A stretch of 64,000 nucleotides of DNA from Alistipes sp. Lineage in GTDB: Bacteria > Bacteroidota > Bacteroidia > Bacteroidales > Rikenellaceae. The position numbers and the translations under genes were made by a program. Below the pieces are notes generated by a model that had not been told where the DNA came from, did not search any database, and worked only from the letters and a program-made list of their open reading frames with translations. Position 1 is the stretch's first letter, and each line of letters opens with the position of its first letter. Shown in pieces: positions 18,323 through 26,765 of the stretch. The stretch is from the NCBI GenBank assembly GCA_017547175.1, contig JAFYQI010000002.1:1-64000 (forward strand), given 5' to 3'.

Positions 18323-18402
18323 GATTTTAGAGGAGCTGATTTTGTCATGAACGCAGTAAGCCCCGGATGGGGTGTACTTTGTACATCCCATTCGGGGCTT
18401 GC
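18319..18402 (+). repeat. Dispersed hairpin repeat, copy A
   Basis: TTTTGATTTTAGAGGAGCTG is followed by a 20-bp stem, AAGCCCCGGATGGGGTGTAC with its complement across a TTT loop. The two odd pairs are G-U if read on the plus strand. A second copy with the same 53-base spacing lies at 46443-46527. Confidence 0.72.
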
Positions 18403-18420
18403 TCTTTACAACTATATTAG

Positions 18421-18795
18421 TTATTTTAATATTCGGAAAATATACTTGAAATCTTGGTACGATTTTATTGTCTTAAATTCTTCAGGGAATTGCACCCCGG
18501 CCTTTTTATACAAAAGTTCGTATTTCGTTCTAAGGTCTTCGAGTCTAGCTGGCACATACTCATCATCCGTATATAACACGATTTGTTCCATCTCATAAAA
18601 TATGGCATCATAGAGTAAAAACTTTATATCAGGATGTCCTTTAACTGCCTCTTTTATGAGATCATGTAACGAATTTCGATGCAACATCTTTTTACATATT
18701 TTATCAACATCATTAGTCATTCCCCACACCTTACAAAACAAAATAAACTGCAAAATTGCGACGACAATCAATAAAAGAGTTAATACAATATTCAT
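18421..18795 (-). CDS. Small membrane-anchored hypothetical protein, AT-rich
   Basis: From the ATG at 18795 the product is 124 residues. It has one N-terminal transmembrane helix (MNIVLTLLLIVVAILQFILF) followed by a charged alpha-helical domain with no motif I recognise. Longer in-frame starts reach 18891 but add residues ahead of the helix. Base composition is clearly more AT-rich than in its neighbours, and it is flanked by repeats, so recent acquisition is plausible. No neighbouring gene suggests a function. Confidence 0.5.
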   Translation of the reverse strand: MNIVLTLLLIVVAILQFILFCKVWGMTNDVDKICKKMLHRNSLHDLIKEAVKGHPDIKFLLYDAIFYEMEQIVLYTDDEYVPARLEDLRTKYELLYKKAGVQFPEEFKTIKSYQDFKYIFRILK

Positions 18796-18891
18796 ATCTT
18801 CATGTGCTTTAAAGTTCATATAATTCATTTTGTACCCCATTAATCTGCACACAAAAAAAAGCGCGGTACTTTCAGTATCTCGCTCTGACAA

Positions 18892-19149
18892 GGTGTTTGG
18901 CGTAACCCGAGAAATCGAAACAACAGAAAGCCCACGCCAATTAGCGCAGGCATTTCAATTGTCATTCCTATTTCTCGTTATTCAGTCGCCAAACTTTAGT
19001 CAGAGAAGAAGCAATTAAAACGCTTTTCCAATTATTTTAAGAGTGTGCGTAGTAATTACGCTAATGTTTCATAGGCAGTCTAGTGTTGGTTCGTTTACAA
19101 AATTAGCAAATTATATTTAGCTCCGCAATTTTTGAGCATTTTATTTTTA
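18892..19149. other. AT-rich intergenic stretch without a recognisable gene
   Basis: About 260 bases upstream of the orphan gene hold no convincing coding frame. The sequence is AT-rich and contains short runs of A and T. Together with the structured block that follows, it separates the orphan gene from nqrF. Confidence 0.6.
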
Positions 19150-19154
19150 GAGCC

Positions 19155-19193
19155 GAAGTTACGGCACACGCTACGCTTTCGTGCCGTGACTTC
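19155..19193. repeat. 13-bp-arm hairpin next to the cloverleaf palindrome
   Basis: GAAGTTACGGCAC (19155-19167) pairs with GTGCCGTGACTTC (19181-19193) with one mismatch and a 13-base loop. Confidence 0.7.
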
Positions 19194-19205
19194 GAGGGGC
19201 GTTCG

Positions 19206-19330
19206 GCAGAACAGGCGCAAATGTATCCTTCGGATACCGCACATAAAGAAAAAGGATGGATCACGAATTAATTCGCATCCATCCTTTTTCTTTATGTGCT
19301 TACGCCTTTAGGCGATTTGCGCTGTTCTGC
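19206..19330. repeat. Cloverleaf-shaped nested palindrome, possible nqrF terminator
   Basis: An outer stem of 16 bp with one bulge (19206-19222 with 19315-19330) encloses three hairpins. They are GTATCC/GGATAC (19223-19237), a perfect 23-bp stem (19239-19261 with 19277-19299) capped by the palindrome CGAATTAATTCG, and CGCC/GGCG (19303-19314). Together they form a four-way junction. It begins 5 bp past the nqrF stop, so on the minus strand it may end the nqr transcript. Confidence 0.78.
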
Positions 19331-19335
19331 TCTCA

Positions 19336-20598
19336 CTATGAGCCGAAGTTATCATACAGGATATTCTCGGGCGGTACGCCGAGCGAATCAAGCATGTTCA
19401 CCACGGCACCGATCATCATCGGAGGTCCGCACATGAGGTAGATGCAATCCTCGGGAGCCTCGTGGTTCTTCAGGTAGTTCTCATACAACACATTGTGTAC
19501 GAAACCTGCCGTGTATGCCACGCCCTTAGCATCAGCCTCGGGATCCGGACGGTCGAGGGCCAGATTCATCTTGAAGTTGGGGAATTCCTCCTGGATGGCG
19601 TTGAACTCATCCATGTAGGGAGCCTCCTTCAGCGCACGAGCACCATACCAGAACGATACGGGACGCTTCGTCTTCTCGGTCTTGAAGAGGTGCATCAAGT
19701 GGCTACGCATGGGAGCCATACCGGCACCACCACCGATGAAGATCAGCTCCTGCGTGTCGGGCAGATTCTCATCGAGGAAGAACTCACCGTAAGGACCCGA
19801 GATGGTCACCTTATCACCCGGTTTGCGCGAGAAGATGTACGACGAGCAAATACCCGGGTTCACCTTCATAAAGCCGCCATTCACGCGATCGAACGGAGGA
19901 GTTGCGATACGGATGTTAAGCATGATGATGTTACCCTCTGCGGGGTGGTTGGCCATCGAGTAGGCACGGAACGTCGGCTCGGGGTTGGTCGTAACGAGAT
20001 CCCACATCTTGAAGTGGTCCCAATCGCCACGGAACTTCTCGTCGATGTCCATGTCCGAGAACTTGATCTGGTCGTACTGCGGAATGTCGATCTGGATGTA
20101 ACCACCACTGCGGAAGTTCAGCGTCTCGCCCTCCGGGAGCTTTACGACAAACTCCTTGAGGAAGGTCGAGATGTTGCGGTTCGAAACCACCTCACACTCC
20201 CACTTCTTCACACCGAGTACCGACTCGGGCACCTTAATCTTCATGTTCTCCTTCACCTTCACCTGGCAACCCAGACGCCAATGCTCCTTGGCCATCTTGC
20301 GGTTGATGAAGCCGGTCTCGGTCGGAAGCAGCTCACCGCCACCCTCCATAACCTGGCACTTGCACATACCGCAGGCACCACCACCACCACAAGCCGAGGG
20401 GAGGAAAATCTTGTTATCGGCCAACGTGGCCAAAAGCGTCGAACCGCTCTCAGCCTCGAATACCTGTGCACCATCGTTCACGTCGATCGTCACGGCACCC
20501 GACGTTGTCAGTTTTGCCTTTGCAAAGAGAAGCAGGCCCACCAGAAGGAGGGTCACTACCAGAAAGGCTACGATTGCAACAATAATTGTCTGTGTCAT
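19336..20598 (-). CDS. nqrF: Na+-translocating NADH:quinone reductase subunit F
   Basis: NqrF is the NADH-oxidising entry subunit, anchored by one N-terminal helix (residues about 4-26). A 2Fe-2S ferredoxin domain has Cys70, Cys76, Cys79 and Cys111 in the SACGGGGACGMCKC context. It is followed by FAD-binding (RAYSMANHP) and NADH-binding (FIGGGAGMAPMRSH, then YLMCGPPMM) domains of the ferredoxin-NADP reductase fold. The 420 residues match the family. It is the last gene of nqrABCDEF. Its final codons overlap a direct repeat that flanks the cloverleaf palindrome. Confidence 0.97.
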   Translation of the reverse strand: MTQTIIVAIVAFLVVTLLLVGLLLFAKAKLTTSGAVTIDVNDGAQVFEAESGSTLLATLADNKIFLPSACGGGGACGMCKCQVMEGGGELLPTETGFINRKMAKEHWRLGCQVKVKENMKIKVPESVLGVKKWECEVVSNRNISTFLKEFVVKLPEGETLNFRSGGYIQIDIPQYDQIKFSDMDIDEKFRGDWDHFKMWDLVTTNPEPTFRAYSMANHPAEGNIIMLNIRIATPPFDRVNGGFMKVNPGICSSYIFSRKPGDKVTISGPYGEFFLDENLPDTQELIFIGGGAGMAPMRSHLMHLFKTEKTKRPVSFWYGARALKEAPYMDEFNAIQEEFPNFKMNLALDRPDPEADAKGVAYTAGFVHNVLYENYLKNHEAPEDCIYLMCGPPMMIGAVVNMLDSLGVPPENILYDNFGS

Positions 20599-20620
20599 AT
20601 TCCTATTCTCTTTTTAAAGG

Positions 20621-21229
20621 TTAGAACTGAATACCCGAGAAGATCATGAAGGCAATACCCATCAGACCCGTGATAATAAAGGCGATACCAGGACCTTTCA
20701 GTGCAGCCGGAATATGCGAATAGGTCGTCTTCTCGCGGATAGCGGCCATCATCACAATTGCCAACCACCAACCAAGACCCGAACCCAGACCATAGACGAT
20801 CGACTGCCATACCGAGGTCAGCTCACCGCCATCGACCTTCTGCTGCATGAAGAGCGAAGCTCCCATGATGGCGCAGTTCACGGCAATCAGCGGCAGGAAG
20901 ATACCCAGCTGGCTGTAGAGCGTGGGCGAGAACTTCTCGACGATCATCTCCACGAGCTGCACAAAGGCGGCAATCGTAGCGATGAAGATAATAAAGGTCA
21001 GGAAGCTCAAATCGACACCCGGAACCAGTGCGTCGGCTTTCAGCACGTAGTTATACAGCAAATAGTTCAGGGGCACGGTCATCACCAGCACGAAGGTAAC
21101 CGCAGCACCCAGGCCGAGGGCCGTCTTAACGCTCTTCGACACGGCGATGTAGGAACACATACCGAAGAAGAAGGCGAAGACCATATTGTCGATAAAAATC
21201 GACTTAATAAAGATGTTCAATGTTTCCAT
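20621..21229 (-). CDS. nqrE: Na+-NQR subunit E
   Basis: The integral membrane subunit has 202 residues and six predicted helices, with the conserved [20 protein letters not shown] start and a [11 protein letters not shown] segment near residue 150. NqrE pairs with NqrD to form an inverted-topology core that binds an iron centre between them; the conserved Cys in GMCSYIA fits a ligand role. It sits between nqrD and nqrF. Confidence 0.96.
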   Translation of the reverse strand: METLNIFIKSIFIDNMVFAFFFGMCSYIAVSKSVKTALGLGAAVTFVLVMTVPLNYLLYNYVLKADALVPGVDLSFLTFIIFIATIAAFVQLVEMIVEKFSPTLYSQLGIFLPLIAVNCAIMGASLFMQQKVDGGELTSVWQSIVYGLGSGLGWWLAIVMMAAIREKTTYSHIPAALKGPGIAFIITGLMGIAFMIFSGIQF

Positions 21230-21240
21230 ATGCTACCCTC

Positions 21241-21870
21241 CTATTTTTCCTGTAAATCCTTATTTTTCGAGCGGTGTACCCAGATGATGCAGCCGCAGAG
21301 GATCAGTGCCATCGGCGGGAAGAGCATCAGACCGTTGTTGGCATAGAAGCCACCCTCGGCAATGTACCAGCTCTCGGGAATGACACGGATGCCATAGAGC
21401 GTACCGGCACCAAAGAGCTCACGGAAGAAGCCGATGATCACCAAAATCAGGCCATAGCCCAGACCGTTACCAATACCGTCGAGGAACGAAGCCCAAGGGC
21501 CGTTACCCAATGCGAAGGCCTCTACGCGACCCATCACAATACAGTTCGTAATGATCAGACCTACATAGACCGACAACTGCTTCGACACGTCATAAACGAA
21601 GGCCTTGAGTACCTGGTCCACCAAGATTACGAGTGCAGCGATCACAACTAACTGCACGATGATGCGGATACGCGACGGCAGACCGTTGCGCAGGAGCGAC
21701 ATCACCAAGTTTGCGAAGGCCGTAACGACCGTCACCGAGAGGGCCATTACGATAGCAGGCTTGAGCTGCACCGTAACTGCCAACGCCGAGCAGATACCCA
21801 AGATCTGCACGATGACCGGGTTGTTCGCCGAGAACGGGCCGGTCAGATATTTCAGATTCTTGTTACTCAT
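21241..21870 (-). CDS. nqrD: Na+-NQR subunit D
   Basis: The 209-residue subunit has six helices, homologous to NqrE and RnfA/E. ILGICSALAVT near residue 25 carries the conserved Cys of the intramembrane iron site, and ITNCIVMGRVEAFALG is the mirror motif. The gene overlaps the nqrC stop by 8 bp, suggesting translational coupling. Confidence 0.96.
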   Translation of the reverse strand: MSNKNLKYLTGPFSANNPVIVQILGICSALAVTVQLKPAIVMALSVTVVTAFANLVMSLLRNGLPSRIRIIVQLVVIAALVILVDQVLKAFVYDVSKQLSVYVGLIITNCIVMGRVEAFALGNGPWASFLDGIGNGLGYGLILVIIGFFRELFGAGTLYGIRVIPESWYIAEGGFYANNGLMLFPPMALILCGCIIWVHRSKNKDLQEK

Positions 21871-22585
21871 TGTTCTCTACATTATTCGTTTCACACTCGG
21901 TCTCGGCACAAGCCTCACAGCAGGGAGTCGCAACCGATGCCTTCAAGAAAGGCAGGTAGGCGCCCAGACTCGACTTAAGCATCGCCGTCACGCCGTCCGA
22001 AGTCTTCGTACCACCCGAGATGGCATCCACCTCGTGCTTCTCGTCCTTCGCACCACCCTTGCGCAGCGTTACCGAAACAAACTCATCGCCCTCAAAGAGG
22101 GTCTTTCCCTTATACATTGCCTGATGCTTCGGCGTAGCCACCTCGGCACCCAGACCCGGGGTCTCACCGGCATGGTCGAGGACGATACCCGAAATGGTAT
22201 TCATATCCTTCTCCAGAGCCACATAACCCCACATCGGACCCCAAAGGCCCACACCCGAAACGGGTACTACAACACGGCCATCCGTAGCCTGGAATACGGG
22301 GAGCGTATTCTCGGCAAAAGCAGTCGGCAGATCAAACAAAAGCTGAATCGGATCCTGACCCTCAATCTTCTCGCCCTTTTCGTTCACAACAAATGCCTCA
22401 ATGCACTCATCATAATTCTGACCCGAAAGTGACAACGAAGCGAGAATGGCCTCCTTCTTCTCGTTGAGAATATTGGCATCCTGACGCGACTTGAGCGCCA
22501 AAGCAGCTACAGCCAGCAGCGTAGCTACTACAACGACCATTACCGTCGAATAGATGACAATATAAAGATTGCTGTTCTTATTCAT
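21863..22585 (-). CDS. nqrC: Na+-NQR subunit C (covalent FMN)
   Basis: The 240-residue subunit has one N-terminal helix (residues about 8-28) and a periplasmic FMN-binding domain. The flavinylation motif is SGGTKTSDGV instead of the common SGATxTS; the threonine that takes FMN is kept. A C-terminal acidic tail with several Cys (CCEACAETECE) is not part of the usual family core. It should need an ApbE flavin transferase, which is not in this window. Confidence 0.95.
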   Translation of the reverse strand: MNKNSNLYIVIYSTVMVVVVATLLAVAALALKSRQDANILNEKKEAILASLSLSGQNYDECIEAFVVNEKGEKIEGQDPIQLLFDLPTAFAENTLPVFQATDGRVVVPVSGVGLWGPMWGYVALEKDMNTISGIVLDHAGETPGLGAEVATPKHQAMYKGKTLFEGDEFVSVTLRKGGAKDEKHEVDAISGGTKTSDGVTAMLKSSLGAYLPFLKASVATPCCEACAETECETNNVENNE

Positions 22586-22594
22586 ATCGTTACA

Positions 22595-23728
22595 CTATTT
22601 AACGGTTTTAACACGATTCTTACGACGGTTGATGTTAGCCTCTACCACGAAGTAGTCTACCAGCGGAGCCAGCGCGTTCATGAAGAGGATCGAAAGCATC
22701 ATACCCTCCGGATAGGCGGGGTTCACCACGCGAATCAGTACGGCGATAGCACCCGTCATAAAGCCGACGATGTACTTACCCGTATTGGTCTGAGCCGACG
22801 TTACGGGATCGGTAGCCATGAAGACAGCACCGAAGGCAAAACCACCTACGATCAGGTGCCACCATGCGGGATACTCCGTCACACCAAGTGCCTGGAACAG
22901 ATAACCCATAGCCAGACCACCGACAAATACCGAAACCATCGTGCGCCACGAAGCGATACCGGCACCGAGCAGGATTACAGCACCCAAGAGGATTGCCAAC
23001 GTCGAGGTCTCACCGAACGAACCGGGGATGAAACCCAGGAAGGCATCCATGGCCGACCACTCACCCATCGTGCCTGTCGTTGCGAGCTTCTCGAGGGCCG
23101 TAGCACCCGTTACACCATCAACCTGTGCGCCCATCATCGTCCAATTCGAGTACCACACCTGCTCACCCGAAATCTGGGGCGTGTAGGCAAAGAATACGAA
23201 TGCACGAGCCAGGAGTGCGGGGTTAAATACGTTCATACCCGTACCACCAAATACCTCCTTACCGAAGATTACGGCAAAGGCCGTAGCCAGACCGACCATC
23301 CACAGCGGAGTCGACACGGGCATGATCATCGGAATCAGCAGACCCGAAACGAGGAAACCCTCGTTGATCTCATGCTTACGGATCTGAGCAAAATAGAACT
23401 CGATCGCCAAACCTACGATGTACGACACAGCGACCATCGGCAGGATGCGAACCAAACCATAAATGAAGGCCGTCAGACCCTCCAGACCCACCTGAGCACC
23501 CGTCCAGTAGCAACCGAACAAGAAAGCGGGGATCAATGCCACGATCACCATGATCATCGTGCGCTTCATATCGTTGCAGTCACGGATATGAGCACCCTTC
23601 GTGGTGGTCGTATCGGGCACAAACAAGAACGTCTCGAAACCCTCGAAGGTCGAGTGCAGGAAGCCCAACTTACCCCCCTCGGAGAAGGTCGGCTTCAGCT
23701 TATCAACAATGTTTCTCAATGCCTTCAT
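22595..23728 (-). CDS. nqrB: Na+-NQR subunit B (covalent FMN, Na+ channel)
   Basis: The 377-residue polytopic subunit has about ten helices. The FMN-accepting threonine lies in GVTGATALEKL near residue 213. GTGMNVFNPALLARAF and ATDPVTSAQTN are conserved NqrB/RnfD signatures. It carries riboflavin and FMN in the family and forms the main Na+ path. It starts 9 bp upstream of nqrC and follows nqrA by 2 bp. Confidence 0.96.
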   Translation of the reverse strand: MKALRNIVDKLKPTFSEGGKLGFLHSTFEGFETFLFVPDTTTTKGAHIRDCNDMKRTMIMVIVALIPAFLFGCYWTGAQVGLEGLTAFIYGLVRILPMVAVSYIVGLAIEFYFAQIRKHEINEGFLVSGLLIPMIMPVSTPLWMVGLATAFAVIFGKEVFGGTGMNVFNPALLARAFVFFAYTPQISGEQVWYSNWTMMGAQVDGVTGATALEKLATTGTMGEWSAMDAFLGFIPGSFGETSTLAILLGAVILLGAGIASWRTMVSVFVGGLAMGYLFQALGVTEYPAWWHLIVGGFAFGAVFMATDPVTSAQTNTGKYIVGFMTGAIAVLIRVVNPAYPEGMMLSILFMNALAPLVDYFVVEANINRRKNRVKTVK

Positions 23729-23730
23729 CG

Positions 23731-25083
23731 TTATGCCTCCTTAATCATTAAGTTAATACCATCACGGAGTACCTGCTGCATCTCGATCTTCGACGGATCG
23801 ACAAACTCGCAGAGGGCAATATCCTCCTCGATTACCTCATAGATACCCAGATTCTCCATCTTGTCGATATCACCGGCCATGCAAGCCTTCAACAGATAGA
23901 CCGGATAGATGTCCATCGGCAGATACTGCTCGTAAAGACCCGAAACAACAAACGGACGCTCGCCGCCATTGAGGTTCGTATCGAGCTTGTACTCCTTCTT
24001 CGGGCAAAGCCATGAGAAGTAAGCGCGCGATACAGAGAACTTCTTAAAGCGGGGCATCATCCAACCGAAGAGCTCGAACTTGTCGCCCTCGGGGATCACC
24101 GTCAGTTGGTTGGCATAGTAGCCCAGGAACTCGTTCTCGGCACGCTTTGCGCCTGTGAGAACATTACCCGAAATCAGACGTACCGAGTCACCCTCCTGTT
24201 GCTGTTTCAGTTTACCTGCTACGATCGAATCGATGCGGGCACCGGAGATAACATTGTAGTACTGCGGAGCCTCAACCTCCGAACCTGCGAGGGCAATCGT
24301 CTTGCACATATTTACCTTACCCTCCGTTGCAAGGCGACCGATGATGGCTACATCCTGGATATTGACCGTCCATACGACCTCACCCTTGTTGACGGGATCG
24401 ATGTGATGGATCTGCACACCCACGTTACCGGCGGGATGCTTACCTTTGAAGATGTGCGTCTCGGCACCCTCCACCTGGCTCATCACGGGGGCAACGGTAG
24501 GCAACGAGAGGTGCACCTTACCCTCGGTCAAACGACCCAACAGAGCAATACCGGCCTCGATATTGGCACGCTCGGCAGCCAACACGAAATCGTAGTCGGG
24601 AGCCAACGGAGCCGTATCAAACGCCGAAATAAAGATCGCCTTCGGCTGATCCGAAGGATTGGCAATGATGCCATAGGGACGCTGCTGAATCATCGGCCAC
24701 AGACCGGACTTGAGCAGCAACTCAACAACCTCCTCGCGCGATGCCTTTTTCACATCGAGCTTGGGGAACTCCTCATAGGTTTGCTTTTCAGCGGGCGTAA
24801 CCGTCACGGAGAGCACCTTGCGCTTCTCACCACGGTTAATGGCCGCAACCACACCGCTGACGGGCGACGTGAAGAGGATACGCTCATCTGCCTTATTGAA
24901 GAAGAGCGGCGTACCAGCCTTCACCTCATCACCCACTTTAACCAGCAACTTCGGCGTCACGCCCTCGAAATCGAGGGGCGAGATGCCATACTCCGAAGCC
25001 ATGGGCAATTGCTTGCACTGCTTCGCAGCCACACCTGCGAGGTTGATGTCGAGACCCTTGCGTAAAGTAATGATTTTCGACAT
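23731..25083 (-). CDS. nqrA: Na+-NQR subunit A
   Basis: The cytoplasmic 450-residue NqrA subunit contacts ubiquinone or menaquinone. It begins with ITLRKGLDINLAG and contains the biotinyl-lipoyl-like GVTPKLLVKVGDEVKAGTPL segment. It is the promoter-proximal gene of the operon. The leader contains a hairpin (25125-25140) and a weak -7 box. Confidence 0.96.
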   Translation of the reverse strand: MSKIITLRKGLDINLAGVAAKQCKQLPMASEYGISPLDFEGVTPKLLVKVGDEVKAGTPLFFNKADERILFTSPVSGVVAAINRGEKRKVLSVTVTPAEKQTYEEFPKLDVKKASREEVVELLLKSGLWPMIQQRPYGIIANPSDQPKAIFISAFDTAPLAPDYDFVLAAERANIEAGIALLGRLTEGKVHLSLPTVAPVMSQVEGAETHIFKGKHPAGNVGVQIHHIDPVNKGEVVWTVNIQDVAIIGRLATEGKVNMCKTIALAGSEVEAPQYYNVISGARIDSIVAGKLKQQQEGDSVRLISGNVLTGAKRAENEFLGYYANQLTVIPEGDKFELFGWMMPRFKKFSVSRAYFSWLCPKKEYKLDTNLNGGERPFVVSGLYEQYLPMDIYPVYLLKACMAGDIDKMENLGIYEVIEEDIALCEFVDPSKIEMQQVLRDGINLMIKEA

Positions 25084-25156
25084 GGTTAATGTGTTTGAAA
25101 ATTTGTGAATATTTGTGTTTTTTGTGTTAGCGTTCTAACAGCCTATAATTCGCGGG

Positions 25157-25164
25157 CGAAAATA
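25157..25164 (-). promoter_or_regulatory. Weak putative -7 box (TATTTTCG) for the nqr operon
   Basis: It departs from TAnnTTTG at one base. It lies 74 bases before the nqrA ATG. Confidence 0.35.
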
Positions 25165-25395
25165 CAAAAATTTTCCTGAAAAACCGCACAAAAAGGGGAA
25201 AATAATAACGATTACGGCCGTGAATTTCACAAATAGCACAATTGCAACAGACAACTCAACAACATTGATCACACGCTATCGAAATGCAGGAAAAACATGA
25301 TAGGGCTGATTTTATCGCTTTGAGGCATCAAAAGGCGCTTATTATTCTAATCACAAAATTCCAAATACGACGATCAAAATTCTAAATTTTATCGT

Positions 25396-25403
25396 TACCT
25401 TTG
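25396..25403 (+). promoter_or_regulatory. -7 box (TACCTTTG) directly before the TatD-like gene
   Basis: The box ends 4 bases before the ATG, so transcription would begin at or beside the start codon, giving a leaderless mRNA. Confidence 0.6.
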
Positions 25404-25407
25404 CTCT

Positions 25408-25974
25408 ATGTTAGTCAACCTCCACACCCATCTTCCGACTTCAGCCAAAACGCCACGGGCAGTTGGATTACACCCATGGCAGGCGGCCGAAGGGAAACTT
25501 CCCTGTGAGGAGGATGTTTTAACTACCGACGTCGTAGGCGAAATCGGATTAGACAAGTGTTGCAAAGTCAATTTTGAACAGCAAAAACAGTGTTTTGAGC
25601 ATCAGTTGAGGCTGGCCGAAAAGCACCAAAAGACGGTTGTTCTACATGTAGTGCACGCCTTTGAGGAGGTTATCACCATGCTCAAGAGACACACCCTAAA
25701 AGCGGTCGTTTTTCACGGCTTCATCGGATCCAAAGAGCAGGCTATGCAGGCTGTCAAACAGGGATATTTTCTATCCTTCGGGGCTCGCACCGAGAGCTCA
25801 CCTAAAACGATTGAAGCACTCCGTCACACGCCACTCGATTCGCTCTTTGTTGAGACTGACGAAGCGGCTGTTACCATCGAGGATATGTACGCAACAATTG
25901 CCCGTTTGCGAGGTGTTTCAATGGCTGATTTGGAGGAAGCCACGACAAAAAATTATGCACGAATAGTTGATTAA
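25408..25974 (+). CDS. TatD-like metal-dependent hydrolase, short form
   Basis: The 188-residue protein has the TatD start LVNLHTHLP with the metal-binding HxH, then VGEIGLDKC with the conserved Glu, LHVVHAF and VFHGFIGS for later His ligands, and FVETDEAA with the final Asp. Known TatD proteins are about 260 residues, so this is a compact member lacking some loops. The family includes 3'-5' exonucleases and other hydrolases; the activity is uncertain. tcdA follows after 4 bp. Confidence 0.8.
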   Translation: MLVNLHTHLPTSAKTPRAVGLHPWQAAEGKLPCEEDVLTTDVVGEIGLDKCCKVNFEQQKQCFEHQLRLAEKHQKTVVLHVVHAFEEVITMLKRHTLKAVVFHGFIGSKEQAMQAVKQGYFLSFGARTESSPKTIEALRHTPLDSLFVETDEAAVTIEDMYATIARLRGVSMADLEEATTKNYARIVD

Positions 25975-25978
25975 AAAG

Positions 25979-26698
25979 ATGAATAATTGGCTGGAACGCA
26001 CCGAGTTATTACTCGGAAAAGAAAAACTCGATATCCTAAAAAATGCGCATGTGCTCGTCGTAGGATTAGGCGGCGTAGGAGCCTATGCTGCCGAGATGAT
26101 TGCCCGCGCCGGAGTGGGTCGCATGACTCTGGCCGATGCCGATATCGTGGGGCTTACGAATATCAACCGCCAGCTTGTAGCGCTTCATTCAACGGTTGGA
26201 CGACCAAAGGCTGAAGTCCTGGCCGAGCGTATCAAAGATATCAATCCGGAGATAGAACTGACAATCGTCAATCGCTATATCAAAGATGCCGAAACCTACA
26301 TCTTGCTCGATGCAGCTCCGTATGATTATGTGGTCGATTGTATCGATACGCTCTCACCCAAATTAGCGCTCATTGTCGCCTGTCTGGAGCGCAAAATCAA
26401 ACTTGTCAGTTCGATGGGAGCAGGCGCAAAAACCGACCCCACGCAGCTCGAGATCAAGGACATTTCAAAGACCCACCACTGCCCACTGGCGCACATGCTC
26501 CGCAAGCGACTGCACAAAGTGGGTGTTTACAAGGGTTTTAAAGCCGTTTTCTCACCCGAACCGATTCGTGAGGGAGCGATGATCCTCGAAGAAGAACAGA
26601 ACAAAAAATCGCAGGTGGGCACCATCAGCTACATCCCGGCCCTCTTCGGCATCGGATGTGCGTCAGTGGTTATCCGTGATCTGATTGGCGAACTTTAA
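25979..26698 (+). CDS. tcdA: tRNA threonylcarbamoyladenosine dehydratase (TcdA)
   Basis: This ThiF/E1-like ATP-dependent enzyme of 239 residues cyclises t6A37 in tRNAs to ct6A. The nucleotide-binding VVGLGGVGAYAAEM lies near residues 29-42, followed by DADIVGLTNINRQ and the GRPKAE motif, VVDCIDTLSPK and a C-terminal ALFGIGCASVV. The ATG at 25979 is preferred over a TTG at 25967 that overlaps the upstream gene. Confidence 0.9.
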   Translation: MNNWLERTELLLGKEKLDILKNAHVLVVGLGGVGAYAAEMIARAGVGRMTLADADIVGLTNINRQLVALHSTVGRPKAEVLAERIKDINPEIELTIVNRYIKDAETYILLDAAPYDYVVDCIDTLSPKLALIVACLERKIKLVSSMGAGAKTDPTQLEIKDISKTHHCPLAHMLRKRLHKVGVYKGFKAVFSPEPIREGAMILEEEQNKKSQVGTISYIPALFGIGCASVVIRDLIGEL

Positions 26699-26765
26699 CA
26701 CGCTTTGTGCATATTAAGACTACCAAACCCTACGAATTTTATTGCTAAACCACGAACATTAACTT

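Larger units (their letters stand above)
19150..19351. repeat. 12-bp direct repeats flanking a structured block at the nqrF 3' end
   Basis: GAGCCGAAGTTA occurs at 19150-19161 and again at 19340-19351, where it encodes the last residues of nqrF. The block between them is almost entirely palindromic. The arrangement resembles an insertion that duplicated the end of nqrF, or an attachment-site pair. Confidence 0.6.
25084..25407. other. Divergent intergenic region between nqrA and the TatD-like gene
   Basis: The 324 bases hold regulatory signals and no gene. A 6-bp hairpin TGTTAG/CTAACA (25125-25140) lies in the nqr leader. A candidate box TATTTTCG (minus, 25157-25164) is close to the consensus. 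A perfect TACCTTTG serves the plus-strand gene. The middle is AT-rich with no further structure I can support. Confidence 0.6.

Noticed and set aside
19206-19330. tRNA or tmRNA gene
   Set aside because: The cloverleaf shape is coincidental: stems are too long and there is no TTCGAAT loop, anticodon or acceptor pattern.
19462-20649. A 395-codon open frame on the plus strand opposite nqrF
   Set aside because: It is an antisense shadow of nqrF, rich in His and Arg with no fold.
25967-25978. TTG start for tcdA
   Set aside because: The ATG at 25979 gives the usual N-terminus and avoids overlap with the upstream stop.
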